A stretch of 64,000 nt of DNA from contig NC_084797.1 in NCBI RefSeq assembly GCF_963169125.1, forward strand, positions 96,187,868 through 96,251,867, given 5' to 3'. The translations under genes and the position numbers were made by a program. Shown one piece after another: positions 1 through 10,439 of the stretch. Below the pieces are notes generated by a model. That model was not told the origin of the DNA, searched no databases, and saw only the letters and a list, made by a program, of their open reading frames with translations. This stretch comes from Humulus lupulus (Eukaryota; Streptophyta; Magnoliopsida; Rosales; Cannabaceae). How positions within the stretch are numbered: position 1 is the stretch's first letter; the number at the start of each line of letters is the position of its first letter.

Positions 1-192
1 GAAGCTGGTGTTACTAGATTGTTGTCACCTTTGAAGAGAACGCGTCCTTCAGTTAAGCTCCAGAATGGTAAGGAAAATGGATTTGAAAAAGAGGTTATTG
101 AAGAACCATCAAACACCTACAATTCTAAGAACTTGTCAATGGATGATACAGAAGTAGAGGAAAAATCCAGCGAAGCGTTATTTCTGTGTTGA
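1..192 (+). CDS. 3' end of an unidentified ORF, probably the last exon of a CACTA-1 gene
   Basis: Frame 1 is open from the window edge to a TGA at 190-192 (63 codons), so the start lies outside. The peptide is hydrophilic, rich in Lys, Glu and Ser, and contains LLSPLKRTRPSVKLQNGKEN; I recognise no domain. The stop lies about 710 bp before the CACTA 3' terminus at 900. In CACTA-2 a coding stretch also stops about 716 bp before its terminus (54950 versus 55666), which suggests both are last exons of the same kind of transposon gene. That is inference. It could instead be a captured host exon. Confidence 0.45.
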   Translation, partial: EAGVTRLLSPLKRTRPSVKLQNGKENGFEKEVIEEPSNTYNSKNLSMDDTEVEEKSSEALFLC

Positions 193-199
193 AAGTAGT

Positions 200-480
200 A
201 AATTTTAGACTCTTTGAATACTTAAAGAATATTTTGTTGTTGATGACAATGTTGCATATTTTAAATTAAATTGTGGATTGTTAATTCAATGTAGAATGTT
301 CTTATTTTTTGCTATTTGAAAATCAAGTTCATTTGATAATGCTAGTATATATTAGAAAGTTAATTTTAATTATATAAAAAAAATAAAAAAAAAATAGAAT
401 AAATTAGTGTAATATAAATAAAATATATAATGAGAATTTAAATATATCTAAATATAACAATAATACGAAAAATGAGTTAT
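200..480. other. AT-rich non-coding part of CACTA-1
   Basis: This is the very AT-rich stretch between the ORF stop and the subterminal repeats. Possible polyadenylation signals of the AATAAA type occur around 380-425. No coding potential is visible on either strand. Confidence 0.5.
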
Positions 481-900
481 AATATATATTACAATAACCC
501 TTTTTATGCAAAGAATTATGTTATGGAAACTTTATTATATAACACTTAGTATAACACAAAAAATGTGTTATACTAAAGTATAGTATAACACAAAAACTGT
601 GTTATAGTAAAGTGTAGTATAACACAAAAAAAGTGTTATACTAAAGTGTAATATAATACAAAAAAAGGGTTATAGTATCGACTATAAATAACATAATTCA
701 ACACTTATCTATATATTAAAATAACACAGAAGTTGTGTTATCGTTGACAGTACAATAACACATCTGTATAACACTGATAAAGTGTTATGTAAAGTACCCT
801 GACCTACGATAACATAGTTTGTCTTAACACATCAGAAAGTGTTATCGTAGGTTTTGATAACACATTTTTGTTGTTATTAAAAGCATTTTTTCTTGTAGTG
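481..900. repeat. Subterminal palindromic repeats of CACTA-1
   Basis: The motif ATAACAC and its complement GTGTTAT recur many times, often paired as short hairpins separated by 4-7 A/T bases (for example 540-570, 589-605, 620-640, 720-740). CACTA elements typically carry arrays of short motifs near both ends that bind the transposase, and this array fits that role. CACTA-2 carries the same motif set at 55260-55666. Confidence 0.8.
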
Positions 901-2047
901 AAACACTTTTATGTGTAATTTTTAATTGCTTACCAAGTTGACAACTCTTGCACTTACCATCAGATTCTTTACCTAGCTTAGGTAAACCACGAACAATCCC
1001 TACATGTGACAATTTTTTCAAAGTTTTGAAATTTATGTGACCAAGTTTAGCATGCCACACATCAGTGTTATTACTCACAACAGATTGACACATAATAGAA
1101 GGCAGAAGAGTATAGCAATTGTCATTAGATCTAAAACCTTCAAGAACATTCTCTCCATTCTTGTTTAAAATAAAACAATTCTCATTATCAAAGTTAACAG
1201 TATAAACTTGATCACAAATTTGACTTATGCTAAGCAAGCTAGCTTTAAGTCATTCCACAAGTAACACTCTTTTGATTCTAGGTAACCCTTCGAAGTTAAG
1301 AGTACCCATTCCAGGAACATTACCTTCAATTTCATTCCCAAAAGTAACAGATCAACAATGCATAGGTTTTATGTCTGTAAGAATAGACCTGTCACCTGTC
1401 ATATGTCTTGAGCAACCACTGTCAAAATACCAAAAATATGAAGAAGCAGATCTATCATATTCACTAGTAAAACCAGCAAAACAATTATTCTTTTTGATCC
1501 ATATTTTCTTTGATTGAACATTTTCCTTTTTTACTCTTTTGGATTTATCAAAATAATTGAATTTCTCAAAATATTCACTTTTGGAAAAATTCATAAGAGT
1601 AAAACACTTAGGTCGAATACGACCCTTCCTACCACAAAAATGACAGATTGGAATGAATTTTTCAAACATTCCATTGGATTTACCTATTGACTGTGTCCTT
1701 TCTATTTGAGCAATCCGAGTACTGGATGCAACATATTTCAGTGAAGATGACATAGGAACATTAGATGATAGCATCCCAGCTGAGATAAAGACTGTTTTCT
1801 TTGATTTTTGAGAACTTGAAGCACCAAGTCCCACATGACTTCTTTGACCTACATTCTGTATATTCTCAAAAACAGTTGAACCGGGGTTAAGCATTCTAAC
1901 ATTTTTCTCAAGAGTATCCAAATCTTTAGACAACTTATTAATTTCAACATTTTTTGAAATTATTTCTTAATCAAAATTTTCATATAAGTCAGTAAGTTGT
2001 TTAATTTCAAAGGATAAATCTTTATTTTTGCTTACCAATGACTAGTT
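901..2047 (-). pseudogene. Copia protease and GAG-pre-integrase domain (broken)
   Basis: Minus-strand reading gives the aspartic protease active site in WYFDSGCSRHMTGD (about 1375-1425). It is preceded by a second knuckle-like motif, CHFCGRKGRIRPKC (about 1605-1650), whose expected histidine is replaced. Then comes the GAG-pre-integrase domain with HAKLGHINFKTLKKLSHVGI and the zinc pair CKSC (about 930-1060). Several stops and a frame change separate the parts (near 1240-1350 and 1934-2047). The reading ends at ITHKSV, directly at the CACTA-1 insertion point. Confidence 0.85.
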
Positions 2048-3237
2048 TTAATAACACACTTTCACCCATGAACCATACATCTTTTTGTAAGATTCACTCA
2101 AAGAGTCATCATTCAATTCAGATTCATCACTATCAGAATGTTCTTCATCTTTTGAAACATTATTCAAGCAAACAATTTTTTCATTCTCAGATTTAGAAAT
2201 AGGTAAAATAGAAGTGAAAGCGACATTACCTTCCTCATCTTCACTACTTTCAGAGTCATTATCACTCCAAGTAGCAATCATACCTTTTTTGTTCTTTTTC
2301 AAGGTGTTTGCACATTCAGATTGGATGTGGCCAAATTCCTCACATTCCCTGCACTGGATACCCTTTTTATTAGTTTGAAAAGGTTTAAGAGAATAAGGAT
2401 TACCTTTTGACGACTTGCCATTGAACTTCTTATTTCCTACCTTCTTCATATATTTTTGAAAATTCTTTGCAAGCATTGCCATTTCACTATCACCATCTTC
2501 ATCATCTGATGCTTGTTTTTCAGTACTTTTTAAAGCTATGGTCTTTTCTTTCTCTTTGGAAGTACTTGGCTTGTCTTTTTGATGAATCTTTTGATTTAAC
2601 TCAAAGGTACGAAGTGACCACATCAATTCTTCTACTTTCATAGTTCTGAAATTTTTTTCCTCTTCCATAGCAGTGAGCTTAACATTGAACCTGTCAGGAA
2701 GAACTCGAACGATTTTTCTAAAAAGAACAGAATCATCAAGTTTCTCACCAAGTGCAAAATACTCATTAGAAATATTAGATAATCTCTCATAAAATTTAGA
2801 TAGTGTTTCAGAATCAGACATCATAAGGTCATCAAACCTAGTTTGTTACATAATAAATCTAGATCTTTTAACATCTATAGTTCCTTCAAACTGAGTTTGA
2901 AGAATTTTCCAAGCATCTTTAGCCAAGACACATGTGGAAACAAGTTTAATAAAACTTTCTCCAACACCATTGAAAATGGTGTGAAGAGCTTTATTATTAT
3001 AATTGGATACTTTTTCTTCTTTTGTATCCCAAATAAGTTTAGATTTTACATTTGTGCTTCCATCTTCACCTTTTTCGGTAGGAGGTGACCATCCGACAAA
3101 ATTTCTCTCCACGCTTTCTCATCTTGAGCTTTTATGAAAGCTCTCATCCTAACTTTCCAATATGGATAGTTTGAGTCATTAAGAAATGGAGGTCGAGACA
3201 CCAAACTACCTTCTGCAAAGAAAGACATTTCACACAA
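2048..3237 (-). pseudogene. Copia Gag (SIRE-like), frameshifted
   Basis: Gag forms the nucleocapsid of the retrotransposon particle. The N-terminus reads RPPFLNDSNYPYWKVRMRAF, the usual start of copia Gag, followed by the central UBN2-like region (DAWKILQTQFEGT) and a CCHC knuckle CRECEEFGHIQSEC near 2300-2345. The acidic tail with TWSDNDSESSEDEE points to the SIRE/Maximus lineage. Reading is broken by a frameshift near 3100 and a stop near 2846, so this copy cannot make full Gag. The chosen start is the first ATG downstream of the PBS. Confidence 0.85.
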
Positions 3238-3289
3238 AACACATCAAATAGAAAATAACCACAAGATCTCATTAAGAGTTTAGTGAACC

Positions 3290-3301
3290 GATCTGATACC
3301 A
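3290..3301 (-). other. Primer binding site of the copia element (initiator tRNA-Met)
   Basis: The minus strand reads TGGTATCAGATC, one mismatch from the usual TGGTATCAGAGC complementary to the 3' end of initiator tRNA-Met. It lies two bases inside the LTR edge at 3304, as expected for first-strand priming. Confidence 0.85.
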
Positions 3302-3303
3302 AT

Positions 3304-4386
3304 TGAAATTCTGTTTATTACGATTACCAACTAAATTATTCAAATTAATTGTTGAACTGTTCCAAAAATGTTTAAACGGATATAGAGACTGTTTGAACAG
3401 AAACCAGATATGTTTAAACATTTTATCACCAGAAGATAAAAATGAACATAAAGTAAAGAACACACGAAATTATATGTGGTATCAGTAATCTTTGCAGATT
3501 TCTACTAGTCCACGGGGCCACGCCCAGAGAATGAAATTGATTAGAAGAATATCTAAACGATTATGAAACCAAATTGACTTATAAAAATAAAGATTCCCTC
3601 TTGAGTTTGTCGCAACTGTTGTAATCTAAACTCCTAATCAAATTTTCGGAAGCGCCAAGATCTTGAACTCCCTTCAAATCATAACACTTGCACTTTTCCT
3701 CCCGAAAAGTGACTCACGAGCAAGACTTCTCCCGAATCTTGATGAAAAATGTCCAAGTGTGTTCAACCTGCACAATTAACACAAAGAAAAAAATATAGAA
3801 GTACACTTTAATAAACCACTAAGAACTTGCTGGACTCAAGTTCTTCACACAATAAACACTCTCTCTAAACTTGAAAAATATTTGGAAAATAAGATACCTA
3901 GAAAGCTCCAGAAAAACCAACGACCTAAGGATGCCTATATACCCTTTAGAATCCTTTTAGGTCGTGGAAAACAAATCAGAAACCAATCAGCCAATAAATG
4001 GAAAATCTTCCCAAAGGGAAAGTCAGAATCTGTTCAAACAGACTGGCAATCCATTCAAACAGATTCATCGAAGCTGGACAGTTTTTAAACCCAGTTTCCT
4101 TAAATAAATTAGGAAAAAATATATACATTATCTCTGCAAGCTGTACACGATTTCTAGACAAACAAATCAGATTAAGAAATTAAAATAAATACCAATAATT
4201 TCCATATATACAAAAGTCAAGAAAAAAATATTCTTTTATAGGAAATTATATATTTATTTAATTAACATATATATAATAATCTGATTAGAAATTTTTTTGC
4301 AGTAAAACAAGAACCAAACCATTTCGAAAATACCACCATAATTAATTTTGTCAATTTTATCAAATATGCCAATAAAGGATTTTACA
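3304..4386 (-). repeat. 5' LTR of the copia element
   Basis: On the minus strand it starts TGTAAAATCC and ends CAGAATTTCA, about 1083 bp. A TATA box (TATATAGG) is at 3942-3935, giving a transcript that runs left into gag. The right border coincides with the point where similarity to the Tekay1 LTR starts. The partner LTR is outside the window, so boundaries rest on termini, PBS and host-LTR alignment. Confidence 0.75.
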
Positions 4387-7074
4387 ATAACCGAAAATCC
4401 ATATAAAGAAAAACTTTTCAAAATATGCAATAGTTCGTAAATATGAAAATACTTAGAAGAAAATTACAATGTCATAATTTTAAAACATTCAACAAGCCCA
4501 AAATATTTTCTTAGTTATCATATGGGTTGTAGTCCCCAAAACATAAATTCCCAAAAGATCGGTCCACATGTACATCGTCGCAGATAAACTCCAGCGCTCA
4601 CTGATCCACTTTGCCTTTGAGCTTACCTACAACATGAAACAACTATGTAAGTGAAACGCTTTAACTATTTTTTTTAAAACACCTTCATTTCCAATGCCGA
4701 ACCTAACTTTTTTACTATTCATTTTAAGCCCATATTAAATGTTAGGTTCTCTAACCACAACCCATTAAAATCCATTTCACGTGTTATGCGTCCTAATGAT
4801 GGGAACTAGGTGAAAGCTCACGTCAAAAATTCAATTTAGGTTAGGATAACAACCCCCCCCCCCCCCCCCCCAAAACTCGTTTTTTTTGTTAAGGTTTGAA
4901 ATTACTATTTTCCCTTGTTTACAAGTAACTTGGAAAAATTATTTTAAGCTAAAATTTTATGAGGGCCTTAATAGATATCTTAAGAAATTTCTCACCAATT
5001 TTCAAAAATTTTGGGAAGGCAAAACCCATTAAACAATTTACAGAAATCTAAGCTGTTCCTGCTACCCACGAGTTTTTTTTCTTGAGATTTTTAGGGTTTT
5101 TAGAAAAATTATTTCTCTTACATCGTAGCCCATTTTTTTTCAAAAATTTTACTAGGATCTTTAATCATATCTCATTTATTCTCCAAATGTCATAATTTTT
5201 AGGGAAGGGGAAACCATTCAAAAATGTAAGACAAACTGGTCAGTATTTGCTGCCTTGAAATTTCCTTTTCAGATTATAAGGGAAAATTTTGGAAAACCAT
5301 TACACTTTCACCATTTTGCATTTTCCTTTAAAAAAATTTGTGATCCTTATACATATTTAAAATAATATTTTACCAAATTTCATGGATTTTGGCACAGTAA
5401 ACCGTGTTCAATAATCAAAACAATTTGGGCAGTGCATGCTGCCCAGAAATTTTCGAGATTGCATGAAGATCCCAAAAAGTTCATAACTTCGGTTTGAAAA
5501 CACATTTTTTTTTCAAAAGCCTAAACTCAAGTACTTATCTAGAACTATGCAAAAGTACAAATTATTTCCATAAACAGAGGTACTAGGGTACGATCTAACC
5601 TGTTGGAAGTCAGACCACGAAAACATGGCAGCATGCATTGTTACACATTCTAGGAAAACTAAACACAACTAGCAAAACCCTAGCCACATGCATGCATGAA
5701 AATGAAAAAATCAACCAATCTAACCATCAAGCATAAAATAAACTCCAAAAACAAACAAAATAACCTATACAACCAAATCTATATCAATAACCAAAAATAC
5801 TCAAGAACCAACCAAAAATCTACCTTTGATGGTTCTAGCTTGGAGATAAAGTTCCCTTAACCTTTAAAACTTCCTCCTTGTGTTATATACACTCAAACCA
5901 AGCCCCAAGATTCCACATGAAATTTTTTAAAAAAGAAATGTTAGGGTAGAAGATGGAGATGAGTGGAAAATTTTAAAAACTCTAAAATCTTTACCCTTGT
6001 TCTCACTACAACATCAACAAGCTTCAAATCTTTGAGATCCTCCTAGAACCAGAACTATTGAACCATAGAATAAAAGATCCATGCCATGAATTTCCATTAG
6101 AATAACTTGCATATATAGTAAAAACCCTTAGGATTTTGGGTTTGAATGAAAAAGAGAAGGAAAGATTGTACTAGGTTCGAAATTTACACTTGCCTAGTGT
6201 GCTATTGAATTTTCTTCCTTCCTTCAATGGAGAGTGAGAGCTCTTCCTCCTTGGAGAGAAAAATGGCAGAAAATGGAGAGGAAAGAGAGACCTCTCAGTT
6301 TTGGGGAGTGAAATGAATAGAGTTTCTCTTTTTGTTTTCTTTAGAAAAAGAAGGAAATAAAAAAAAATGATTGGTGTGTAAGTGGAATGATTAGAGTTAA
6401 TCCAATGAGTGGGTGAGGCTCTTACACTTCCTTAGGTAGGTGTCCTAGGCTCTTGCTAGCCCTAGGCACAGCCTTGACCGCACACTCCTTTGTCTCTCCT
6501 CCCTTGGAAAAGACCTTATTGACATTGCTCCTTTTACTCACTTCTAATGCACTCAAGGGCCCTTTGATAATTTCACTATCTAAATTTAACCCAAATTTTT
6601 ACATTATAGTTTTTAAATATCTGTAAGCTAAAATAAAATAAATGTGACCAAAAATAAATTTTGTCACATAACACATAAATTTGGTAATTTACTCAAATTG
6701 ACAAAAATTCATTTCAGAGGCTCGAGCAAGAATTTCTCATTATTAAGCCTGGTTGATTGAGATTCAAACCTCAATCAATTTTTCTTAAACTTATTGGCTT
6801 GACTATAATGTCCTAGTGCAAGAAAAAATTAATATTTTTTTGCCATAGTCTTTCCTATTTAATTAATCATAGATTTGTACCCGATTAGGGTTTTTGACTC
6901 CGTCGACGACGAAAGGTCTCGGTTTCTAAAAAACCGCATTTACCACAACATGGCTAGCATTCAAACATCACAACTTCTTGTAACGTAAAATATTCCCCGG
7001 ACATAATACATAATACAGCGAATTAAAATACCAGAACTACAGTTTACCTGGTGCCCTAAACGGGGGCATTACAA
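4387..7074 (-). repeat. 3' LTR of Tekay1 (truncated, internally deleted)
   Basis: It aligns in blocks with 27335-33859. The right edge reads GGGGGCATTACA, giving a TGTAATGCCCCC start on the minus strand. About 75 bp of the left end is cut off by the copia insertion. Roughly 1.5 kb present in the other LTR (about 27560-29150) is absent near 4660-4700. A run of 20 C (4853-4872) corresponds to only five C in the sister LTR. Nothing coding is seen here. Confidence 0.85.
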
Positions 7075-7089
7075 TACTTACAATTTATA

Positions 7090-8595
7090 CATGTTTCGTC
7101 CTTGAAACTTAGAGCAACTGTGGGTATAACTCTCTCATCTGGTCTTCGGATTTCGATGTTGCTTCTTCTACCCTGTGGTTACACCACTACCCCTTAACCA
7201 AGGGTATCGACTTATTTCGTAACACCTTAACCTTACGATTCAGAATCCTCACCGGTTTCTCCTTGTAACACAGTTTTGGATCCACCTTGAGCTGTTCGTA
7301 ACTAAATACATGGCTCAGGTCTTCAACTTATTTTCTTAGCATAGATACATTGAATACATCATGTACTTGAGCCAATGCAGGTGGGAGAGCTAATGGTAGG
7401 TTACCATGCTGATTTTCTCCACTATCTCAAAACGTCTGATATACCTTCAACTTAATTTTCCTTTCTTACCAAAACGCAGAGCTCCCTTCAACGGAGCCAC
7501 CTTAAGGGTCACCTTATCTCCAGGTTCAAATGCCAAGGGTCTTCGGCTTCGATCCGCATATTTTCGCTGTCCATATATGGTGGTCTACAGCCTCTCTCGA
7601 ATCTTCTTGAAATCCTCAGTAACAATGTCCACTTCCTCTGTACCCTAGAATTTTCTTTCACCAACTTCGTCCCAATGAATCGAGGATCGACACTTTCGCC
7701 CATAGAAGGCTTCATATGGCTCCATCTTAATACAGTCGTGGTAGCTATTGTTGTAAGAAAATTCCATCAGTCGAAGTTTTTCGCTCCACGACCCCTGGAA
7801 GTCAAGTACACAGGCTCTCAGCATGTCTTCTAGGGTTTGGATCGTTCGCTCACTTTGGCGGTCTGTTTGGGGACGGAAAGTAGTTCCAAACTTAAGTTGA
7901 GTCCACAAACCTTCTTGCATCCTTTTCTAAAATGCCGAGGTGAAATGTCTATCTCGGTCTAAAATGATGAGCTTAGGTACTCCATGTAGTCGTACAATCT
8001 CTACTAACTTATCCGTAGAATAAGTTATCTTAATGGGTAGGAAATGTGCCGACTTGGTCAATCTATCAACAATAAGTTATATTGTATCTTGACCCTTAGG
8101 AGTATTTGGTAGTCCAATGACAAAGTCCACTGTGATCATCTCCCACTTCCATTATAGAATATCTAGGGGTTACAGCAACTTGGCTGGTCACTGGTGCTCT
8201 GCCTTGGTTTGTTGGTAGGTGAGGCATTGAGCCACGTATTTTGCTACTTCCTTTTTCTTCTTCGGCCATCAAAAATATTTCCTTAAATCTTGGTACATTT
8301 TTGTGGTGTCGGAGTGCATTGCATAAGGGGCATTGTGTGCCTTATAGAAGATTTTCTTCTTAATCTTTGCATCGTCGGGAACACAAATTCTACATTTAAA
8401 TCCTAACACCCCATCTTTTGATATGTTGAGTCCCGGTCGCATATCCTTCCTCACCTCATGTTTGATCTGCTCATACAAAGGTTCCAAAAGCTGTCTTCCT
8501 TATATGGCTTCCATAATGGTGGGTTCTACTGAAAGATTTTCTAATTTGCCAACAACTACCTCGAGATCCGACGTAGAGATGTCACCTTGCAGTTA
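7090..8595 (-). pseudogene. Tekay1 integrase (broken)
   Basis: Minus-strand fragments cover the zinc-binding N-terminal part (about 8487-8230, with KAHNAPYAMHSDTTKMYQDL and a decayed C-x2-C), the catalytic core (about 8130-7650, with [13 protein letters not shown] and the stretch FGTTFRPQTDRQSERTIQTL) and the C-terminal part (7715-7090). The GRKCRSSIHWDEVGERKF motif sits at about 7700-7645. Frames change at about 7645 and 7920 and several stops occur. Integrase would insert the cDNA; a C-terminal chromodomain is expected in this lineage, but I could not read one clearly here. Confidence 0.82.
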
Positions 8596-8603
8596 AAGGG
8601 CAT

Positions 8604-9032
8604 TTATTGCACTGTCATCACGTGCGCCATCGGATGCCGATTCAGAGCATCAGCCACCTTATTGGCCTTTCTGGGATGGTATAGAATGTCACAATCATAA
8701 ACGTGAAACAATTCTAACCACTGGTGCTGCCTCATGTTCAATTTTTTATGGGTGAAGAAATACTTGAGGCTCTTTTGGTTGGTGTAAATGTCACAATGTA
8801 TCGCATAGAGATAACGCCTCAATATTTTCAATGCCAACACTACTGCAACCAACTCCAAGTCATGCATCGGGTTGTTCTTCTCGTAACTCTTTAGTTGTTG
8901 GGATGCATAAGCTATCGCATTGCCACGTTGCATCAGTACCGCCCCTAGTCCTTGTTCTGAGGCATCGCTATAGATTGTGTATCCCTCTGTCCCATTGGGG
9001 ATAGTTAGCACTGGGGCAGTGGTCAACCTCAT
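8604..9032 (-). pseudogene. Tekay1 RNase H domain
   Basis: One continuous minus-strand reading carries the RNase H region that follows gypsy RT. It contains YTIYSDASEQGLGAVLMQ (first catalytic Asp), AYASQQLKSYEKNNPMHDLE, and the end LYHPRKANKVADALNRHP. RNase H removes the RNA strand during cDNA synthesis. The domain looks complete, but its continuity with RT is lost by stops at about 9033-9110. Confidence 0.85.
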
Positions 9033-9873
9033 CTTTATTTCTTAGATACTCCTCTCACACTATTCGATCCATACAAACTTAGCATTTTTTTACAGGTAAG
9101 AGTAGTCATTAGCTTAGCTATTTTCGAGAACCCTTCTATGGAACCTCCTATAATACCCTACTAATCTGAGAAAACTTCTCACTTCCTGAGCATACTTTGG
9201 AGGTTTCCACTGACTTACTACCTCTATCTTTGTAGCATCCATGTATATCCCTTCTTCAGACACCACATGACCCAAGAAACTCACCTTTTCTAGCAAAAAC
9301 TCACACTTAGAGAATTTGGCATAAAGTTTTGATTCCTTTAAATGTTGAAGAACCATCTCCAAATGAACCGAATGTTCCTCCGGGTTCCTCAGTATATCAA
9401 AATATCATCAATAAACACGATGAATAATTTATGCAGATATTCGCTAAGCACTTGGTTCAAGAGGTCCAGGAATGCGGCGGGTGCATTGCTGAGTCCGAAG
9501 GTCATCACTATGAACTCGTAGTGACTAAATCGCGTCCAAAACACTATCTTATGTAACCTGATCAGAGATCTATCTTTGAGAATACTGATGCTCCATGGAG
9601 ATGATCATATAAATCATCGATCCTTTGAAGCATGTTCCGGTTCTTAATCGTCAACTTGTTCAACTCCTGATTGTTTATACACATTTTCATGGAGTCATCT
9701 TTCTTCTTTACAAACAATATCGGGGCTCCCCACGGAGAATAACTTAGTCTTATGAACATTTTATCAATTAGCTCCTCCAGTTGAGCCTGCAACTCCTTCA
9801 ATTCAGCTGGTACCATCCGGTACAGAGCTTTCGAAATGGGCGCTGTCCCTGAAATAATTTCTATTTTAAACAC
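9033..9873 (-). pseudogene. Tekay1 reverse transcriptase (broken)
   Basis: The minus strand gives the fingers and palm ([20 protein letters not shown], 9873-9562), the catalytic motif VFIDDILIY at about 9425-9400 (F-I-D-D retained, followed by a stop) and the thumb or connection part ([20 protein letters not shown], 9362-9114). Frameshifts lie near 9560 and 9363. RT copies the element RNA into DNA. Confidence 0.87.
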
Positions 9874-9879
9874 CAGTTC

Positions 9880-10438
9880 TCACTCCAGCGGTAGCCCGGG
9901 AAGGTCATCGGGAAATACTTCATGAGGTTTGCATATGATGGGTACTTGGGCTAGTTGTAACGTGCCCAATTTATCCTTATCCATGACGTGTGCAAGATAT
10001 CCCATGCAACTGCCCCCTAACATCTTCCTCGCCTTCATAGTGGAGATCATCATGAATTTATTTTCCCTGGCTACGCCTTGGAACGTAAACCGCTCTTCTC
10101 CGGCCGATTTGAAAACCACTCTCCTCATCTAAAAGTTCACTATGGCACCATACTTAGATAACCAGTCCATCCCTAATATTACATCGTATCGTGTACGTCC
10201 AAAATGAATAGGTCTACTGTCAATTCTCATCCCACTACCCAAACTATACAACTCTTACCCATGACTGCACCAACATATCTTTGCCTGAAGGGAACAACAC
10301 CCCACAGACACTAGGCATAGGTTCAGGCATTCGATTAAATTTTTCAACAAAAGAGGCAACTACAAAAGAATATGATGCACTAGTGTCCATTAATGCATAT
10401 GCTGAGGTTTGGGCATTAGAGATCTGATTTGACACCAT
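9880..10438 (-). pseudogene. Tekay1 protease and protease-RT linker (broken)
   Basis: The protease core reads YALMDTSASYSFVVASFVEK, where the active site is DTS instead of the usual DTG, so it is probably inactive as well as interrupted. The linker to RT (10128-9880) contains the expected acidic EVFPDDLPGLPLE stretch just before the RT start. Stops separate it from Gag and RT. Confidence 0.78.
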
Positions 10439-10439
10439 C

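Larger units (their letters stand above)
1..900 (+). mobile_element. CACTA-1: 3' end of a CACTA (En/Spm) DNA transposon
   Basis: The right terminus reads TTTTTTCTTGTAGTG and ends at 900; its reverse complement, CACTACAAGAAAAAA, is the classic CACTA terminal inverted repeat. Directly inside are subterminal copies of ATAACAC and GTGTTAT. Outside, at 901, copia coding sequence begins abruptly, so the transposon inserted into that element; the 3-bp target duplication on this side would be AAA (901-903). The left terminus is outside the window. Confidence 0.88.
901..4386 (-). mobile_element. SIRE/Maximus-like Ty1/copia retrotransposon, truncated by CACTA-1
   Basis: Read leftwards on the minus strand the element has a 5' LTR (4386-3304), a tRNA-Met PBS (3301-3290), gag (3237-2048), protease and the pre-integrase domain. 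It then stops at 901 where CACTA-1 is inserted; integrase, RT, RNase H and the 3' LTR lie beyond the window. The right edge at 4386 is set by alignment: from 4387 the sequence matches the LTR of Tekay1 (near 27335), so the copia element inserted into that LTR. The Gag knuckle followed by a run ending TWSDNDSESSEDEE is typical of the SIRE lineage. Confidence 0.85.

Noticed and set aside
3290..3303. tRNA-like sequence GATCTGATACCA
   Set aside because: Only the 12-base primer binding site is present, with no cloverleaf; the same applies at 27247 and 62613.
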